From Ruegeria sp. HKCCD4315 (GTDB taxonomy: Bacteria; Pseudomonadota; Alphaproteobacteria; Rhodobacterales; Rhodobacteraceae): a stretch of 64,000 bases of DNA. The translations under genes and the position numbers were made by a program. Of the stretch, positions 17,064-25,794 are shown one piece after another (position 1 is the first letter of the stretch; each line of letters starts with the position of its first letter). Under the pieces are notes generated by a model. It did not search any database and was not told the DNA's origin. It saw only the letters and a program-made list of their open reading frames with translations. The stretch covers positions 227,001-291,000 of the forward strand of contig NZ_WVRN01000001.1 of NCBI RefSeq assembly GCF_013112245.1, in the 5' to 3' direction.

Positions 17064-17564
17064 TTGCAAACTCTAGAAACATGGATTGTTGCATTGAATC
17101 GGGCGCTGGTGGCTTTGGCGCTCGCTACGGTCTTTGCAATCGTCTTTGCCAATGTGGTGGGGCGGTACGGTTTTGGTACGTCCCTGGCCTGGGTTGAAGA
17201 GGTCGCAAGACACCTAATGATCCTCGGCGCTTTTTGCGGTGCTGGTCTTGCCTTGCGAGAGGGCCGGTTGGTCGCGATCACCACAATTCCGGATTTGCTA
17301 CCCGAAGCTCTGGCCCGACTGCTGCGCTGGGCCATCGTCTTCGTCATGTTTGCCTTCATGGCGACGATGCTGTGGCTGGGTGTCAAGTTCGTTGAATTCG
17401 GCTGGAACAAGGAAACCATGTCCACCGGCATTTCACGCGGCATCCCCTATCTCGCTATCCCAGTCGGGTGCGCTTTGTTCCTGATTCAGTTGGCCTTTTT
17501 CGCAAAACGTTTCGTAAGCCAAGAGTTTGAACACGGCCCCAGCGCCAAGAGCGAAGAGGCGTAG
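17064..17564 (+). CDS. TRAP transporter small permease (DctQ family)
   Basis: A 166-residue, four-helix membrane protein of normal DctQ length. The RYGFGTSLAWVEEVARHLMI segment (about 33-52) is the family hallmark. Initiation is at a TTG: GGGAGGGG ends 5 nt before it and no in-frame ATG precedes the first helix. It is the first gene of the operon and lies 9 nt before the large permease gene. Confidence 0.88.
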   Translation: MQTLETWIVALNRALVALALATVFAIVFANVVGRYGFGTSLAWVEEVARHLMILGAFCGAGLALREGRLVAITTIPDLLPEALARLLRWAIVFVMFAFMATMLWLGVKFVEFGWNKETMSTGISRGIPYLAIPVGCALFLIQLAFFAKRFVSQEFEHGPSAKSEEA

Positions 17565-17573
17565 GTCTGAGCC

Positions 17574-18860
17574 ATGGCAAAAACCCTGATCATCCTGTTC
17601 TTTGCGACGCTGTTTCTGGGTGTTCCCGTAGCCTTCACGATGGGGATCGCCGGCCTGTCGGCGATTTTTATCGACGGTTCATTGAACCCACTGGTCGCAA
17701 CCCAACGCATGTTCGCCGGGATCGACAGCTTTCCGCTGATGGCGGTACCGTTCTTCATTCTCGCGTCTGAACTGATGACGGCATGCGGGCTAACAAACGC
17801 TTTGTTGCGCTTTGCCAACGCTCTGGTTGGGCATGTACGTGGTGGGCTGGGGCATGTGAACATCCTTGTGTCGATGCTGTTTGCGGGGATCAGCGGTTCT
17901 GCCCTCGCGGATGCAGCAGGGCCTTCTGCCATCGTCATGCGGATGATGCGTGAAGCTGGGTATGAGAAGAACTATGCCGGTGCTTTGTCCGCCGCGACAG
18001 CCACCATCGGTCCGATCATCCCACCGTCCATCCTGGCTGTGATTTTTGCGATCTCGACTAATGGAGTGACGGTCGCGGGACTATTTTTGGCTGGAATCGT
18101 GCCTGGGGTTCTGCTGGGCGTTGCGCTGGCCATCGCGAACCATATCGTGTCCACCCGCAACGGCTACCGCGGGCGCGAACATCGCGCCACCATGGTTGAA
18201 TTGCGCAGTGCAACCCTGTCGGCCATTCCAGCGCTGATCATGCCAGCAATCATTCTGGGCGGTATCCTGTTCGGTGTGTTCACTCCGACCGAGGCGGGCG
18301 CGGTGGCCTCTGCCTATGCTCTGTTCCTTGGCTTCATCCTGCGCGCTTTCACGGTCCACGCTCTGTACGCCGCGTTTGTGCGGGCCGCGGTGGTGACGTC
18401 GTCGGTCTTCCTGATCGTGGCGATGGCGTCGATCTTTGCCTGGCTGCTGACTTATCTGCAAATTCCGCAGGAACTGGCCAAACTGATCACCCAGATCACC
18501 GAGAACCGTCTGGGCATCCTGTTCATTCTTGCGGCGTTCGCCCTGATCTGCGGCTTCTTCATCGACACGCTGCCCGCGTTAATCATCCTGACGCCGATCC
18601 TCGGCCCCATCGCTTATTCTGCGGGGATCGACCCGCTGCAATTCGGGATGATGCTGGTGCTGAACCTCACCATCGGAATGATCACCCCTCCGGTTGGTCC
18701 AGTGCTGTTCGTGATCGCCACCGTCGGACAACTGAAAATCGAACGCCTGTCAAAAGCGGTTTTGCCGCTGCTGCTGGCTGAGCTCGTGGTGCTGCTTCTG
18801 GTCATTCTCGTGCCGGGTGTCAGCACCTTCATCCCCAACTTCTTTGGATTTGCGAACTGA
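17574..18860 (+). CDS. TRAP transporter large permease (DctM family)
   Basis: A 428-residue DctM protein of standard length with about 12 membrane segments. Visible signatures are FAGISGSALADAAGPSAIVM (about 101-120) and the IGPIIPPSILAVIFA stretch, and later LNLTIGMITPPVGPVLFV. It translocates solute with sodium and relies on the binding protein encoded next. The receptor gene begins 19 nt after its stop. Confidence 0.92.
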   Translation: MAKTLIILFFATLFLGVPVAFTMGIAGLSAIFIDGSLNPLVATQRMFAGIDSFPLMAVPFFILASELMTACGLTNALLRFANALVGHVRGGLGHVNILVSMLFAGISGSALADAAGPSAIVMRMMREAGYEKNYAGALSAATATIGPIIPPSILAVIFAISTNGVTVAGLFLAGIVPGVLLGVALAIANHIVSTRNGYRGREHRATMVELRSATLSAIPALIMPAIILGGILFGVFTPTEAGAVASAYALFLGFILRAFTVHALYAAFVRAAVVTSSVFLIVAMASIFAWLLTYLQIPQELAKLITQITENRLGILFILAAFALICGFFIDTLPALIILTPILGPIAYSAGIDPLQFGMMLVLNLTIGMITPPVGPVLFVIATVGQLKIERLSKAVLPLLLAELVVLLLVILVPGVSTFIPNFFGFAN

Positions 18861-18879
18861 CATGAAAGGGAGGAACCTC

Positions 18880-19890
18880 ATGAAAACCATGTCGAAACTG
18901 ATGACGGCAACAGCCGTTGTTGCAATGACCGCCGCCAGTGCGGCTTCAGCTAAAGAGCTGAAATATGCGCATTTTCAGGCCGCTGACCTGAGCTCGCCCA
19001 AACACGCCGCGGCGCTGGCGTTTGAAGCCTGCGTCGAGGGTAAGACCTCGGGCTTGATCGACGTTCAGATATTCCCGGCCTCGCAGCTGGGCGGAGGGTC
19101 CGAGATCATGGAAGGTTTGCAGCTGGGCACCGTTCAGATGGCAGCGATCCACGACGGCCCGATCTCGGCAGTCTACAAACCCTTCTCAGTTCTGGCGATG
19201 CCCTACCTGTTCGACGATCAGGCGATGGCCTGGGCGGTGATGGACGGTGAATTCGGTGACGCGCTGGCCGAGGATATGCTGGCAAAGACCGGCATCCGCA
19301 GCTTTGGTGTGGCCGATAATGGCGTGCGTAACTTCACCAACAACGTCAAGCCCGTGGCCGAGCCTGCCGATATGGAAGGCCTGAAAATGCGCGTAATGAC
19401 CGCGCCTGTATGGGTGACTCTGGTTGAAAGCCTGGGTGCATCGGCAACGCCCGTTCCGTGGCCGGAACTGCCTGGTGCGCTGCAGCAGGGCGTTGTGGAC
19501 GGTCAGGAAAACGGTGTGACAAACATTGTCAACGCCTCGCTGTATCAGCACCAGAAATACGTCTCTCTGGATGGGCATGTATTCAGCTGGCACGCCTATC
19601 TGATGTCGGACATGTTCTATGAGAGCCTGACCGATGACGAGAAGAAAGCCGTCGAGCAGTGCGTTGAAATCTCGAAAACGATCCACCGTGGCATGACCGC
19701 CGCGCAGGACGCCAACGCCACCGCGATCCTGTCGGAAAAAGGCATGGAGGTCGTGCCGGTCAGCCCCGAGCAAAAAGCCATGTTCCGCGAAGCCGCGCAG
19801 CCCGCCGTGCGTGAATACATCGTCGGTGAGATTGGCGAGGAATGGCCGGATCGCCTCGACGCTGCCGTCGAAGCCTACAAGGCCCAGTAA
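18880..19890 (+). CDS. TRAP transporter substrate-binding protein (DctP family)
   Basis: A 336-residue periplasmic receptor with a Sec signal peptide (about residues 1-24, ending SAASA). The conserved arginine region (GVRNFTNNVKPV and MEGLKMRVM) that clamps the carboxylate of the ligand is present. A longer frame from 18817 exists, but GGGAGG stands directly before the ATG at 18880. The ligand is therefore an organic acid, in line with the sugar-acid enzymes encoded downstream. Confidence 0.92.
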   Translation: MKTMSKLMTATAVVAMTAASAASAKELKYAHFQAADLSSPKHAAALAFEACVEGKTSGLIDVQIFPASQLGGGSEIMEGLQLGTVQMAAIHDGPISAVYKPFSVLAMPYLFDDQAMAWAVMDGEFGDALAEDMLAKTGIRSFGVADNGVRNFTNNVKPVAEPADMEGLKMRVMTAPVWVTLVESLGASATPVPWPELPGALQQGVVDGQENGVTNIVNASLYQHQKYVSLDGHVFSWHAYLMSDMFYESLTDDEKKAVEQCVEISKTIHRGMTAAQDANATAILSEKGMEVVPVSPEQKAMFREAAQPAVREYIVGEIGEEWPDRLDAAVEAYKAQ

Positions 19891-19911
19891 CCCATGCCGA
19901 GGGACCGTCAC

Positions 19912-20880
19912 ATGACCCGCCAAACCATAGCAATCCTTGAACCCGGCTATGCCGCCTATGACACCGAGGCCTCGGTGCTGGCCAAGCAGGACGTTCAGAT
20001 CGCGCCGGTCGGGCCAGAGACTGAGGCGGTCCCGGCTTTGCAGGCGCTGGACCCGGTCGCCATCCTCGTGCGGGAACGTACCGTGGATGCGGCCGTGATC
20101 GACGCCTGTCCGAACCTGAAAGTCGTCGTCCGCTATGGGGTGGGCGTCGACAACATCGACCTGGACTACGCCCGGTCGCGCGGCATCTATGTCGTAAACG
20201 TCCCCGATTATGGCGCCGAAACCGAGGTCAGCGAACACGCGCTGGCGCTGTATTTGGCGGTGCAGCGGCGCATCCCGTCACGTGATGCTGAAGTGCGACA
20301 AGGCCAATGGGGTATAGGCCAAGCAGCCCTGATCCCCAGCCGCGAAAACGCCACCCTTGGCCTGATTGGGTGTGGCAAGATCGGTTTACAGGCAGCCCAG
20401 AAATTCCGTGCGCTGGGGTTTGCATCCGTGTTGGTATTTGACCCGTATATGAGCGACGACGCTGCCCAAGCGGCAGACGTACAAAAGGTGGATTTGGCTG
20501 ATCTTTGTAAGGCCGCAGACGTCATCAGCCTGCACGCACCGCTCACCCCTGAAACGCGGCATATCCTGGATGCCGAACACATCGCACTGATGAAGCCAAG
20601 TTCGATCGTGATCAATGTATCGCGCGGGGGCCTGGTCGATGAGGCTGCGCTGGCCGATGCTCTGAACCAGGGGCGCATATTTGGCGCGGGCATCGACGTG
20701 TTCGAACAGGAACCGGTCGCCCCCGACAACCCGCTGCTGCACAGCGCCAACACAATCGTGTCCGATCATGCCGCCTGGTATTCGGAACGCTCGGTTGCAG
20801 TCCTGCAGCGCAATGCAGCCGAAGAAATCACCCGCGTTCTCAACGGGTATCAGCCCAAAAGCTGGAAAAATCCGTGGTGA
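19912..20880 (+). CDS. D-isomer 2-hydroxyacid dehydrogenase (phosphoglycerate dehydrogenase-like)
   Basis: A 322-residue NAD-dependent dehydrogenase. The coenzyme motif GCGKIG is at 153-158 and the catalytic triad of the family is intact: Arg238 in NVSRGG, Glu267 in FEQEP and His286 in SDHAAW. No C-terminal ACT domain is present, so it is not a serine-regulated SerA. The start at 19912 has GAGGGA 8 nt upstream and is preferred over an ATG six codons earlier. In this operon it would oxidise or reduce a 2-hydroxy/2-keto acid derived from the imported compound. Confidence 0.88.
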   Translation: MTRQTIAILEPGYAAYDTEASVLAKQDVQIAPVGPETEAVPALQALDPVAILVRERTVDAAVIDACPNLKVVVRYGVGVDNIDLDYARSRGIYVVNVPDYGAETEVSEHALALYLAVQRRIPSRDAEVRQGQWGIGQAALIPSRENATLGLIGCGKIGLQAAQKFRALGFASVLVFDPYMSDDAAQAADVQKVDLADLCKAADVISLHAPLTPETRHILDAEHIALMKPSSIVINVSRGGLVDEAALADALNQGRIFGAGIDVFEQEPVAPDNPLLHSANTIVSDHAAWYSERSVAVLQRNAAEEITRVLNGYQPKSWKNPW

Positions 20881-20923
20881 GACGCCCCGCTTTCTAACTA
20901 TCTGACCCAAGAGGATAATACTC

Positions 20924-21574
20924 ATGAACACTCAAGAACTCGTTGCCGGGTTTCGCGAAGTGGCCACCGCATCCGTCGCAGATGCGGTTGACAAGATCGC
21001 AGGTAAAACCGGCTTTCTGCCTGCCTCGATCAAGCCGCGCATCAACGAAAAGAAAATCGTTGGCCCTGCCGTGACCATTCTGGAAGGTCCGACAGATGAA
21101 TTTCTGCCACCCCAGCACGCGCTGGACGCCATTGATGAATCCGAGGCCGGTTCGGTCATTGTGATCTCGACCAACGGCACCACTGACGTTGCCCTGTGGG
21201 GTGGTCTGATGACTGCGGGCGCTGTCGCCAATAAGCACGAAGGCGCGGTTCTGGATGGCGGTGTCCGCGATCTGGTCGAAATCAAACGTGACTATGACTT
21301 CCCGGTCTATTCCCGCTGCGTCAGCCCAGGCACTACGCTGGGCCGTATCCGGACGCTGGCCTCGAATGTCGAAGTGGCGATGGGTGAAGTCATCGTGCAC
21401 CCAGGCGATATCATAGTAGCCGATATTGACGGTGCGGTAGCTGTGCCGCGCGACCATGCCGAGGCAATTCTGGAAATGGCGCGCGAGATCGACGAGCGCG
21501 AAGCCGAACAGGCCCGCCTGATCATCGAAACCGGCTCGCTGCGCGAAGGTCTGGCGAAATTCGGTCGCATCTAA
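20924..21574 (+). CDS. RraA-family protein (probable class II pyruvate aldolase / oxaloacetate decarboxylase type)
   Basis: A 216-residue member of the RraA/HMG-aldolase family, longer than true RraA (about 160). The catalytic Arg-Asp pair of the aldolase branch is present as DGGVRD (R115, D116), along with GGLMTAGA and the late GDIIVADIDGAVAVPR segment. Family members cleave 4-hydroxy-4-methyl-2-oxoglutarate or similar 2-keto acids with a divalent metal. Placed between a hydroxyacid dehydrogenase and a KDG kinase, it is a good candidate for the retro-aldol step of this pathway rather than an RNase E regulator. Confidence 0.85.
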   Translation: MNTQELVAGFREVATASVADAVDKIAGKTGFLPASIKPRINEKKIVGPAVTILEGPTDEFLPPQHALDAIDESEAGSVIVISTNGTTDVALWGGLMTAGAVANKHEGAVLDGGVRDLVEIKRDYDFPVYSRCVSPGTTLGRIRTLASNVEVAMGEVIVHPGDIIVADIDGAVAVPRDHAEAILEMAREIDEREAEQARLIIETGSLREGLAKFGRI

Positions 21575-21584
21575 ACCAAACGTC

Positions 21585-21610
21585 CCGCAGGCCGCGGCAA
21601 CGGCCTGCGG
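21585..21610 (+). terminator. Intercistronic hairpin after the RraA-family gene
   Basis: CCGCAGGCC and GGCCTGCGG form a perfect 9-bp stem with an 8-nt loop. No T-run follows. It is probably an RNA-processing or attenuation structure before the secreted-protein gene. Confidence 0.55.
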
Positions 21611-21639
21611 AACACCAAAACTCAGCAAGGGAGGAATAC

Positions 21640-22830
21640 ATGCTGAAACGACTGCTCAACACGGTGACCCTTACCGCCGTTCTGGCCACCCCGGCGCTTG
21701 CAAACGAGCCCGAGGTAGTAGCGGAATGGAACAGTCTGCCCTATGCCGTCAAGGACGAGGCGACAAAATCTGCCTGGGAAGGCAGCGAGATTTTCGGCAA
21801 GGCGCTGGTTCAGGGCGCCAAGGTCGACAGCCAGGGTAACATTTATGTGTCCACCGCGCGCTGGGGCGGGGCCGAGATCCCCTCGACCGTCTCGAAACTG
21901 GTCAAGAACGGCGACACGTGGGAACTGGAGGCGTTTCCGTCTGAGGAAATGAACAGCATGTCGAACCCTGATGGCCTGAAAGCCGTTCTGGGTTTTGAGA
22001 TCGACCGCAACGATGTGATGTGGATCCTGGATCAGGGCCACGTGGCCGGCCCTCCGTTTGAAGACGGTGACGCCAAGCTGGTGCTTTGGGATCTGAAAGA
22101 GAACAAGGAAATCCAGCGCTATGTCTTCACAGCGGAAGAAGCGGATCGTCAGTGTTCTTTTCTGAACGATCTGGCCGTCGATAACGACACCGGCTTTGCC
22201 TATATCGCGGACAGCGGCATCTTCTGTGACCCACTGCATGGCGGCCTGATCGTATTTGACAGCAACACCAACTCGGTACGCCGCATTCTGGATCAGCACC
22301 GGTTCACCAATGATGAACCTAATTTCTTCTTCAACATCGACGACCGCCTGGTCCTGAAGAATGGCGGCATGCGCACCGGTGCTGATGGCATCGCGTTGTC
22401 GGGCGACAAGGAAACGCTCTACTGGACCAATTTGACCGGCAATCACCTGTATAGTTTGCCGACCGAAATCCTGCGCGATTTCGAGACCAATGAAACGGTT
22501 ATCGAAAACGCGGTTGAGGTTGCCGCAGTGCTGCCCTCGAACACCGATGGGATGACGGCGGACAACGCAGGCAACATCTACATGACCGCACTGTCACTGG
22601 ACGGGATCATGAAGTTCGATGAATCCACGCGCGAGGTCAGCCGTTTCGTCCACCACCCGGAAATGAACTGGCCCGACACGCTGGCCTGGGGACCGGATGG
22701 TGAGATGTATGTGGTGTCGAACCACCTGCACATCTGGGTCGATGGCGACATGAATTTTGAAGACCCCGAAATCCCGAACTTCCGAATCTGGAAGATCCCG
22801 GGTGTCGGCCAAAGCTATACGGCCGAATAA
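21640..22830 (+). CDS. Secreted major-royal-jelly/SMP-30-like beta-propeller protein
   Basis: A 396-residue protein with a Sec signal (about 1-22, ending ALA). The body shows repeated propeller strands: IDRNDVMWILDQG, AYIADSGIFCDP and DNAGNIYMTALSLDGIMKFD. These resemble the MRJP/yellow family and gluconolactonase-type propellers. Periplasmic members often act as lactonases or bind small ligands. GGGAGG precedes the ATG. In this operon it could hydrolyse a sugar lactone before uptake or hold the substrate. The activity is inferred from fold and context. Confidence 0.75.
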   Translation: MLKRLLNTVTLTAVLATPALANEPEVVAEWNSLPYAVKDEATKSAWEGSEIFGKALVQGAKVDSQGNIYVSTARWGGAEIPSTVSKLVKNGDTWELEAFPSEEMNSMSNPDGLKAVLGFEIDRNDVMWILDQGHVAGPPFEDGDAKLVLWDLKENKEIQRYVFTAEEADRQCSFLNDLAVDNDTGFAYIADSGIFCDPLHGGLIVFDSNTNSVRRILDQHRFTNDEPNFFFNIDDRLVLKNGGMRTGADGIALSGDKETLYWTNLTGNHLYSLPTEILRDFETNETVIENAVEVAAVLPSNTDGMTADNAGNIYMTALSLDGIMKFDESTREVSRFVHHPEMNWPDTLAWGPDGEMYVVSNHLHIWVDGDMNFEDPEIPNFRIWKIPGVGQSYTAE

Positions 22831-22846
22831 TCCTCCCATACAACTT

Positions 22847-22873
22847 GGTCAGCCCCAACGGGCTGACCCTTTT
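22847..22873 (+). terminator. Stem-loop terminator inside the sugar-acid gene run
   Basis: GGTCAGCCC and GGGCTGACC form a perfect 9-bp stem with a CAAC loop, followed by CTTTT. It may end part of the transcripts after the propeller gene and reduce expression of the kinase and later genes. Confidence 0.7.
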
Positions 22874-22891
22874 ACGTGAAATGAGACAGCA

Positions 22892-23809
22892 ATGACCCCC
22901 GATATTCTGTGCCTTGGCGAACCGATGCTGGAGTTTAATCAGCAGCCCGATGGGAACTACCTGCCCGGACATGGCGGCGACACGTCGAACTGTGCCATCG
23001 CCGCTGCGCGTCAGGGTGCATCCGTAGGTTACGTGACTCATATCGGGGCCGATACCTTCGGCAATTCGTTTATGGACCTTTGGCAGGCCGAAGGTGTGGA
23101 TGTGTCGACCGTCCGCCAGGTTGCGGACGCTCATACCGGGGTCTATTTCGTAACGCATGGCGCGAATGGGCACGAGTTCAGCTATTTTCGCGCGGGATCT
23201 GCCAGTAGCCGAATGGGACCTGACGATCTACCGGTTGCGGCTCTGGAGGCGGCGAAACTTTTGCATGTGTCTGGTATAAGCCAGGCGATTTCGGACATTG
23301 CCGCAGACTCCGTATTCGCGGCTATCAAGATCGTAAAACAGGCGGGTGGTCTGATCTCTTACGACACCAATCTGCGCTTGAAACTTTGGCCGATTGAGCG
23401 CGCACGCGCGGTGACTCATGCGGCAATTGCGCAGTGCGACATCGCCTTGCCGGGTCTGGATGACGCCGAACAGCTGACAGGGCTGTCCGATCCAAACGCG
23501 ATCACGGATTTCTATCTGGACCTCGGTGCCAAAATCGTGGCCCTGACGCTTGGAGCTGAAGGCACTTTGGTCGCTACGCCTGACAAACGAGAGCGGGTCA
23601 AAGGCCGCAGGGTAGAAGCTGTCGACGCTACAGCAGCAGGTGATACTTTTGACGGTGCATTCCTTGCGCGTATCGTCGAAGGTGATGATCCTTTCACTGC
23701 CGCCCGCTACGCCAACGCCGCCGCAGCCCTGTCGACTCGAGGATACGGTGCCGTTGCTCCGATGCCGAGTAAGGACGCTGTCGAAGCGTTTCTGTCGGAA
23801 GGTGACTGA
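22892..23809 (+). CDS. kdgK: 2-dehydro-3-deoxygluconate (KDG) kinase, PfkB family
   Basis: A 305-residue PfkB sugar kinase. The anion-hole motif AAGDTFDG is at 248-255 with catalytic Asp254, and the substrate lid GGDTSNCAIAAARQG is at 28-42. KDG-kinase features include YFRAGSASSRM (98-108) and YDTNLRLKLW (157-166). It would phosphorylate 2-keto-3-deoxy sugar acids. No KDPG aldolase (eda) is in the operon, so the RraA-family protein may supply the cleavage step, or eda is elsewhere. Confidence 0.88.
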   Translation: MTPDILCLGEPMLEFNQQPDGNYLPGHGGDTSNCAIAAARQGASVGYVTHIGADTFGNSFMDLWQAEGVDVSTVRQVADAHTGVYFVTHGANGHEFSYFRAGSASSRMGPDDLPVAALEAAKLLHVSGISQAISDIAADSVFAAIKIVKQAGGLISYDTNLRLKLWPIERARAVTHAAIAQCDIALPGLDDAEQLTGLSDPNAITDFYLDLGAKIVALTLGAEGTLVATPDKRERVKGRRVEAVDATAAGDTFDGAFLARIVEGDDPFTAARYANAAAALSTRGYGAVAPMPSKDAVEAFLSEGD

Positions 23810-23812
23810 CCG

Positions 23813-24517
23813 ATGAAACACGCCGTGATTATTGGTGGAACCCGCGGGATTGGTGCTGGCATCGCGGACACTTTGCGCGCCAAAGGATGGCGTGTGACGG
23901 CCACAGGGGTTGGTGCGGAAGAAGTGTCGGAATACGCGGCGCGACATTCCGATGACACCTGCACGCAGTTGGACGTGCGCGATATCCAGGCCGTTTCCGA
24001 GTTCTTTACCGGGATCGAAAAGCTGGACGGATTGATCAATTGTGCAGGCATTCTGGTACGCGGCGCCGAATACGGGATCGAGACGTTTGAGAAAGTGATC
24101 GACATCAACCTGACTGGTACAATGCGCTGCTGTTTGGCGGCCCAGCCTCTGTTGGCTTCGACAGGCGGTGCTATCGTCAATACGGCTTCGATGCTCACGT
24201 ACTTTGGCGGCCCTTTGGTTCCGGCCTATTCCGCCAGCAAAGGTGGGGTCGCCCAGTTAACCAAGGCTTTGGCCGGGAGATGGGCCTTAGATGGCATCCG
24301 TGTGAATGCGGTGGCTCCCGGATGGATTGAAACCGAAATGACCGAAGCTTTGCGCGCCGATCCGAGCCGTAACCAGCCGATTCTGGGCCGCACCCCACTG
24401 GACCGTTGGGGCAAGCCATCCGAGGTTGGGGCATTGGCCGCGTGGTTGCTATCTGACGAGGCCGCTTTTGTGACCGGAGCCATCTATCCTGTGGATGGTG
24501 GCTATTCCGCAATGTAA
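23813..24517 (+). CDS. Short-chain dehydrogenase/reductase
   Basis: A 234-residue classical SDR with GGTRGIG (8-14), NCAG (76-79), the catalytic Ser126 and YSASK (Tyr139, Lys143), and a C-terminal YPVDGGYSAM tail typical of sugar and acid dehydrogenases of the FabG-like type. It starts 3 nt after the kinase stop, so it is in the same operon and probably oxidises a hydroxyl of the sugar acid. Confidence 0.9.
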   Translation: MKHAVIIGGTRGIGAGIADTLRAKGWRVTATGVGAEEVSEYAARHSDDTCTQLDVRDIQAVSEFFTGIEKLDGLINCAGILVRGAEYGIETFEKVIDINLTGTMRCCLAAQPLLASTGGAIVNTASMLTYFGGPLVPAYSASKGGVAQLTKALAGRWALDGIRVNAVAPGWIETEMTEALRADPSRNQPILGRTPLDRWGKPSEVGALAAWLLSDEAAFVTGAIYPVDGGYSAM

Positions 24518-24531
24518 AAAAGGACAACCCC

Positions 24532-25059
24532 ATGCCAGTTCAAGGACAAGACGACGATCCAAGAATGCCGTATCAGTTGCCATTCCCGAAGGATGCGCAA
24601 GAGGAGATCGTCATACCCGACGCCGTTGCACGGGATGAGCGTTTCTGGGTTCCCCAAACCGAGAACGTGTCGTTCCAGCCTTTATGCCTGAACAGGTCGC
24701 AAGGCTATTGGATGAACCTTCTGCGCGTCCGGAAATCAGGTGTCCTGTCCCGGCATCGGCACCCTCAACCCGTGCATGGGTTTGTTCTGAAGGGGCGCTG
24801 GCACTATCTGGAACATGACTGGGTCGCACAAGAAGGCGGCTATGTATATGAGCCGCCGGGTGAAACTCATACGCTAGTCGTGCCCGATGATGTGGATGAG
24901 ATGATCACATACTTTCAGGTGAACGGAGTAATGCTCTATGTCGACCCATGGGGCAAAACCATGGGTTACGAGGACGTCTTTACCAAGATCGACATGTGCC
25001 GTAAGCACTATGAGGAAGTAGGTCTGGGTGCGGATTATGTCGAGCAATTCATCAGATAG
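24532..25059 (+). CDS. Cupin protein, 2,4'-dihydroxyacetophenone dioxygenase / ChrR-like family
   Basis: A 175-residue cupin. Likely metal-binding histidines are in [12 protein letters not shown] (about 73-84) and in GETHTL (about 110-115). The general sequence matches proteins annotated as 2,4'-dihydroxyacetophenone dioxygenases, though that name rests on few characterised members. It lies 14 nt after the SDR gene. In this sugar-acid setting it may be an isomerase or metal-dependent oxygenase for a keto intermediate; the reaction cannot be told from sequence. Confidence 0.8.
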   Translation: MPVQGQDDDPRMPYQLPFPKDAQEEIVIPDAVARDERFWVPQTENVSFQPLCLNRSQGYWMNLLRVRKSGVLSRHRHPQPVHGFVLKGRWHYLEHDWVAQEGGYVYEPPGETHTLVVPDDVDEMITYFQVNGVMLYVDPWGKTMGYEDVFTKIDMCRKHYEEVGLGADYVEQFIR

Positions 25060-25450
25060 TCGGCTGCAACTGGCATTGGTTGCGCATGACGCCAAGAAAG
25101 ACCTGATGGTGGAATGGGCCACAAGGCATATCGAAACTCTGCGTCAAGCCAGCATCTTTGCGACAGGCACTACTGGTGGGTGTATAAAAGCAGCTCTGCC
25201 CGAGCTTCAACTAACCGCACTCAAAAGCGGTCCGTTGGGAGGCGATCAACAACTTGGCGCAATGATCTGTGAGGGTAAGCTCGACGGCCTATTCTTCTTC
25301 ATAGATCCAATGTCACCGATGCCTCATGATGTGGATGTCAAAGCTCTGAGCCGCCTTGCGATTGTCTATGACTTACCTTTCGCAAGCAGTCCAAGCACAG
25401 CGGATTTCGTTTTGAACGGAGTTTTCGGTAGAGATTTAGGTAAAGAGTGA
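25037..25450 (+). CDS. mgsA: Methylglyoxal synthase
   Basis: A 137-residue MgsA, the enzyme turning dihydroxyacetone phosphate into methylglyoxal and phosphate. Landmarks are LVAHD (14-18), FATGTTGG (41-48), SGPLGGDQQ with catalytic Asp70, and PHDVDVKAL with His97, matching E. coli Asp71 and His98. The gene overlaps the end of the cupin gene; a GTG three codons upstream (25028) is an alternative start nearer to the GAGGAAG site. It lacks the last residues of E. coli MgsA. Finding it at the end of a sugar-acid operon suggests a bypass for triose phosphate made by the pathway. Confidence 0.88.
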   Translation: MSSNSSDSRLQLALVAHDAKKDLMVEWATRHIETLRQASIFATGTTGGCIKAALPELQLTALKSGPLGGDQQLGAMICEGKLDGLFFFIDPMSPMPHDVDVKALSRLAIVYDLPFASSPSTADFVLNGVFGRDLGKE

Positions 25451-25794
25451 CTGGCAGTTTTCCGACTTCTTTGGGGAATTCGATGCATTTGCGAGAAGAA
25501 CTCTACCAATTTCAAACAAGTAAAATCCTAGGGTCTGCTACTACGATCACGCTTATGCGGTTTTTCTGCAGCGAATGACTGCTTCCCGTCCTTTTCTGCG
25601 GATTTCCGAGTCTGCAGGGCGTCCGATTGTGCGCCCGCAACGAAGGGCAGTAAAGTCCGCAAAGCGGTTGTTCGAGCCGACCACGGCCAACGTCTGCCCC
25701 GAGCCCAAAGGGGACATTTATGTTTCAAAAGTCGCAATGGTGACTGTTCATGCTACTTTCCCACGGAGTTGGGTTTTCTAGTGAGGTTCCTTCG
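25451..25794. other. Gene-free region with dispersed repeat
   Basis: About 340 bp after mgsA. It holds the type 1 repeat at 25635-25720, and GCAGCGAATG near 25568 resembles the start of the type 2 repeat. No gene is supported. Confidence 0.6.
25635..25720 (+). repeat. Dispersed intergenic repeat, type 1, copy A
   Basis: This segment of about 86 bp is nearly colinear with 29499-29584. The most conserved blocks are GTCCGCAAAGCGGT and CCGAGCCCAA, joined by CGTCT. A weaker third copy is at 36663-36725. Copies A and B flank the amidohydrolase, SDR and AraC genes in the same orientation. Confidence 0.65.

Noticed and set aside
19186..20238. A 350-codon minus-strand frame opposite the TRAP receptor and dehydrogenase genes
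   Set aside because: It spans two well-supported genes on the other strand and its translation is low-complexity in His, Asp and Arg, as expected of a shadow.
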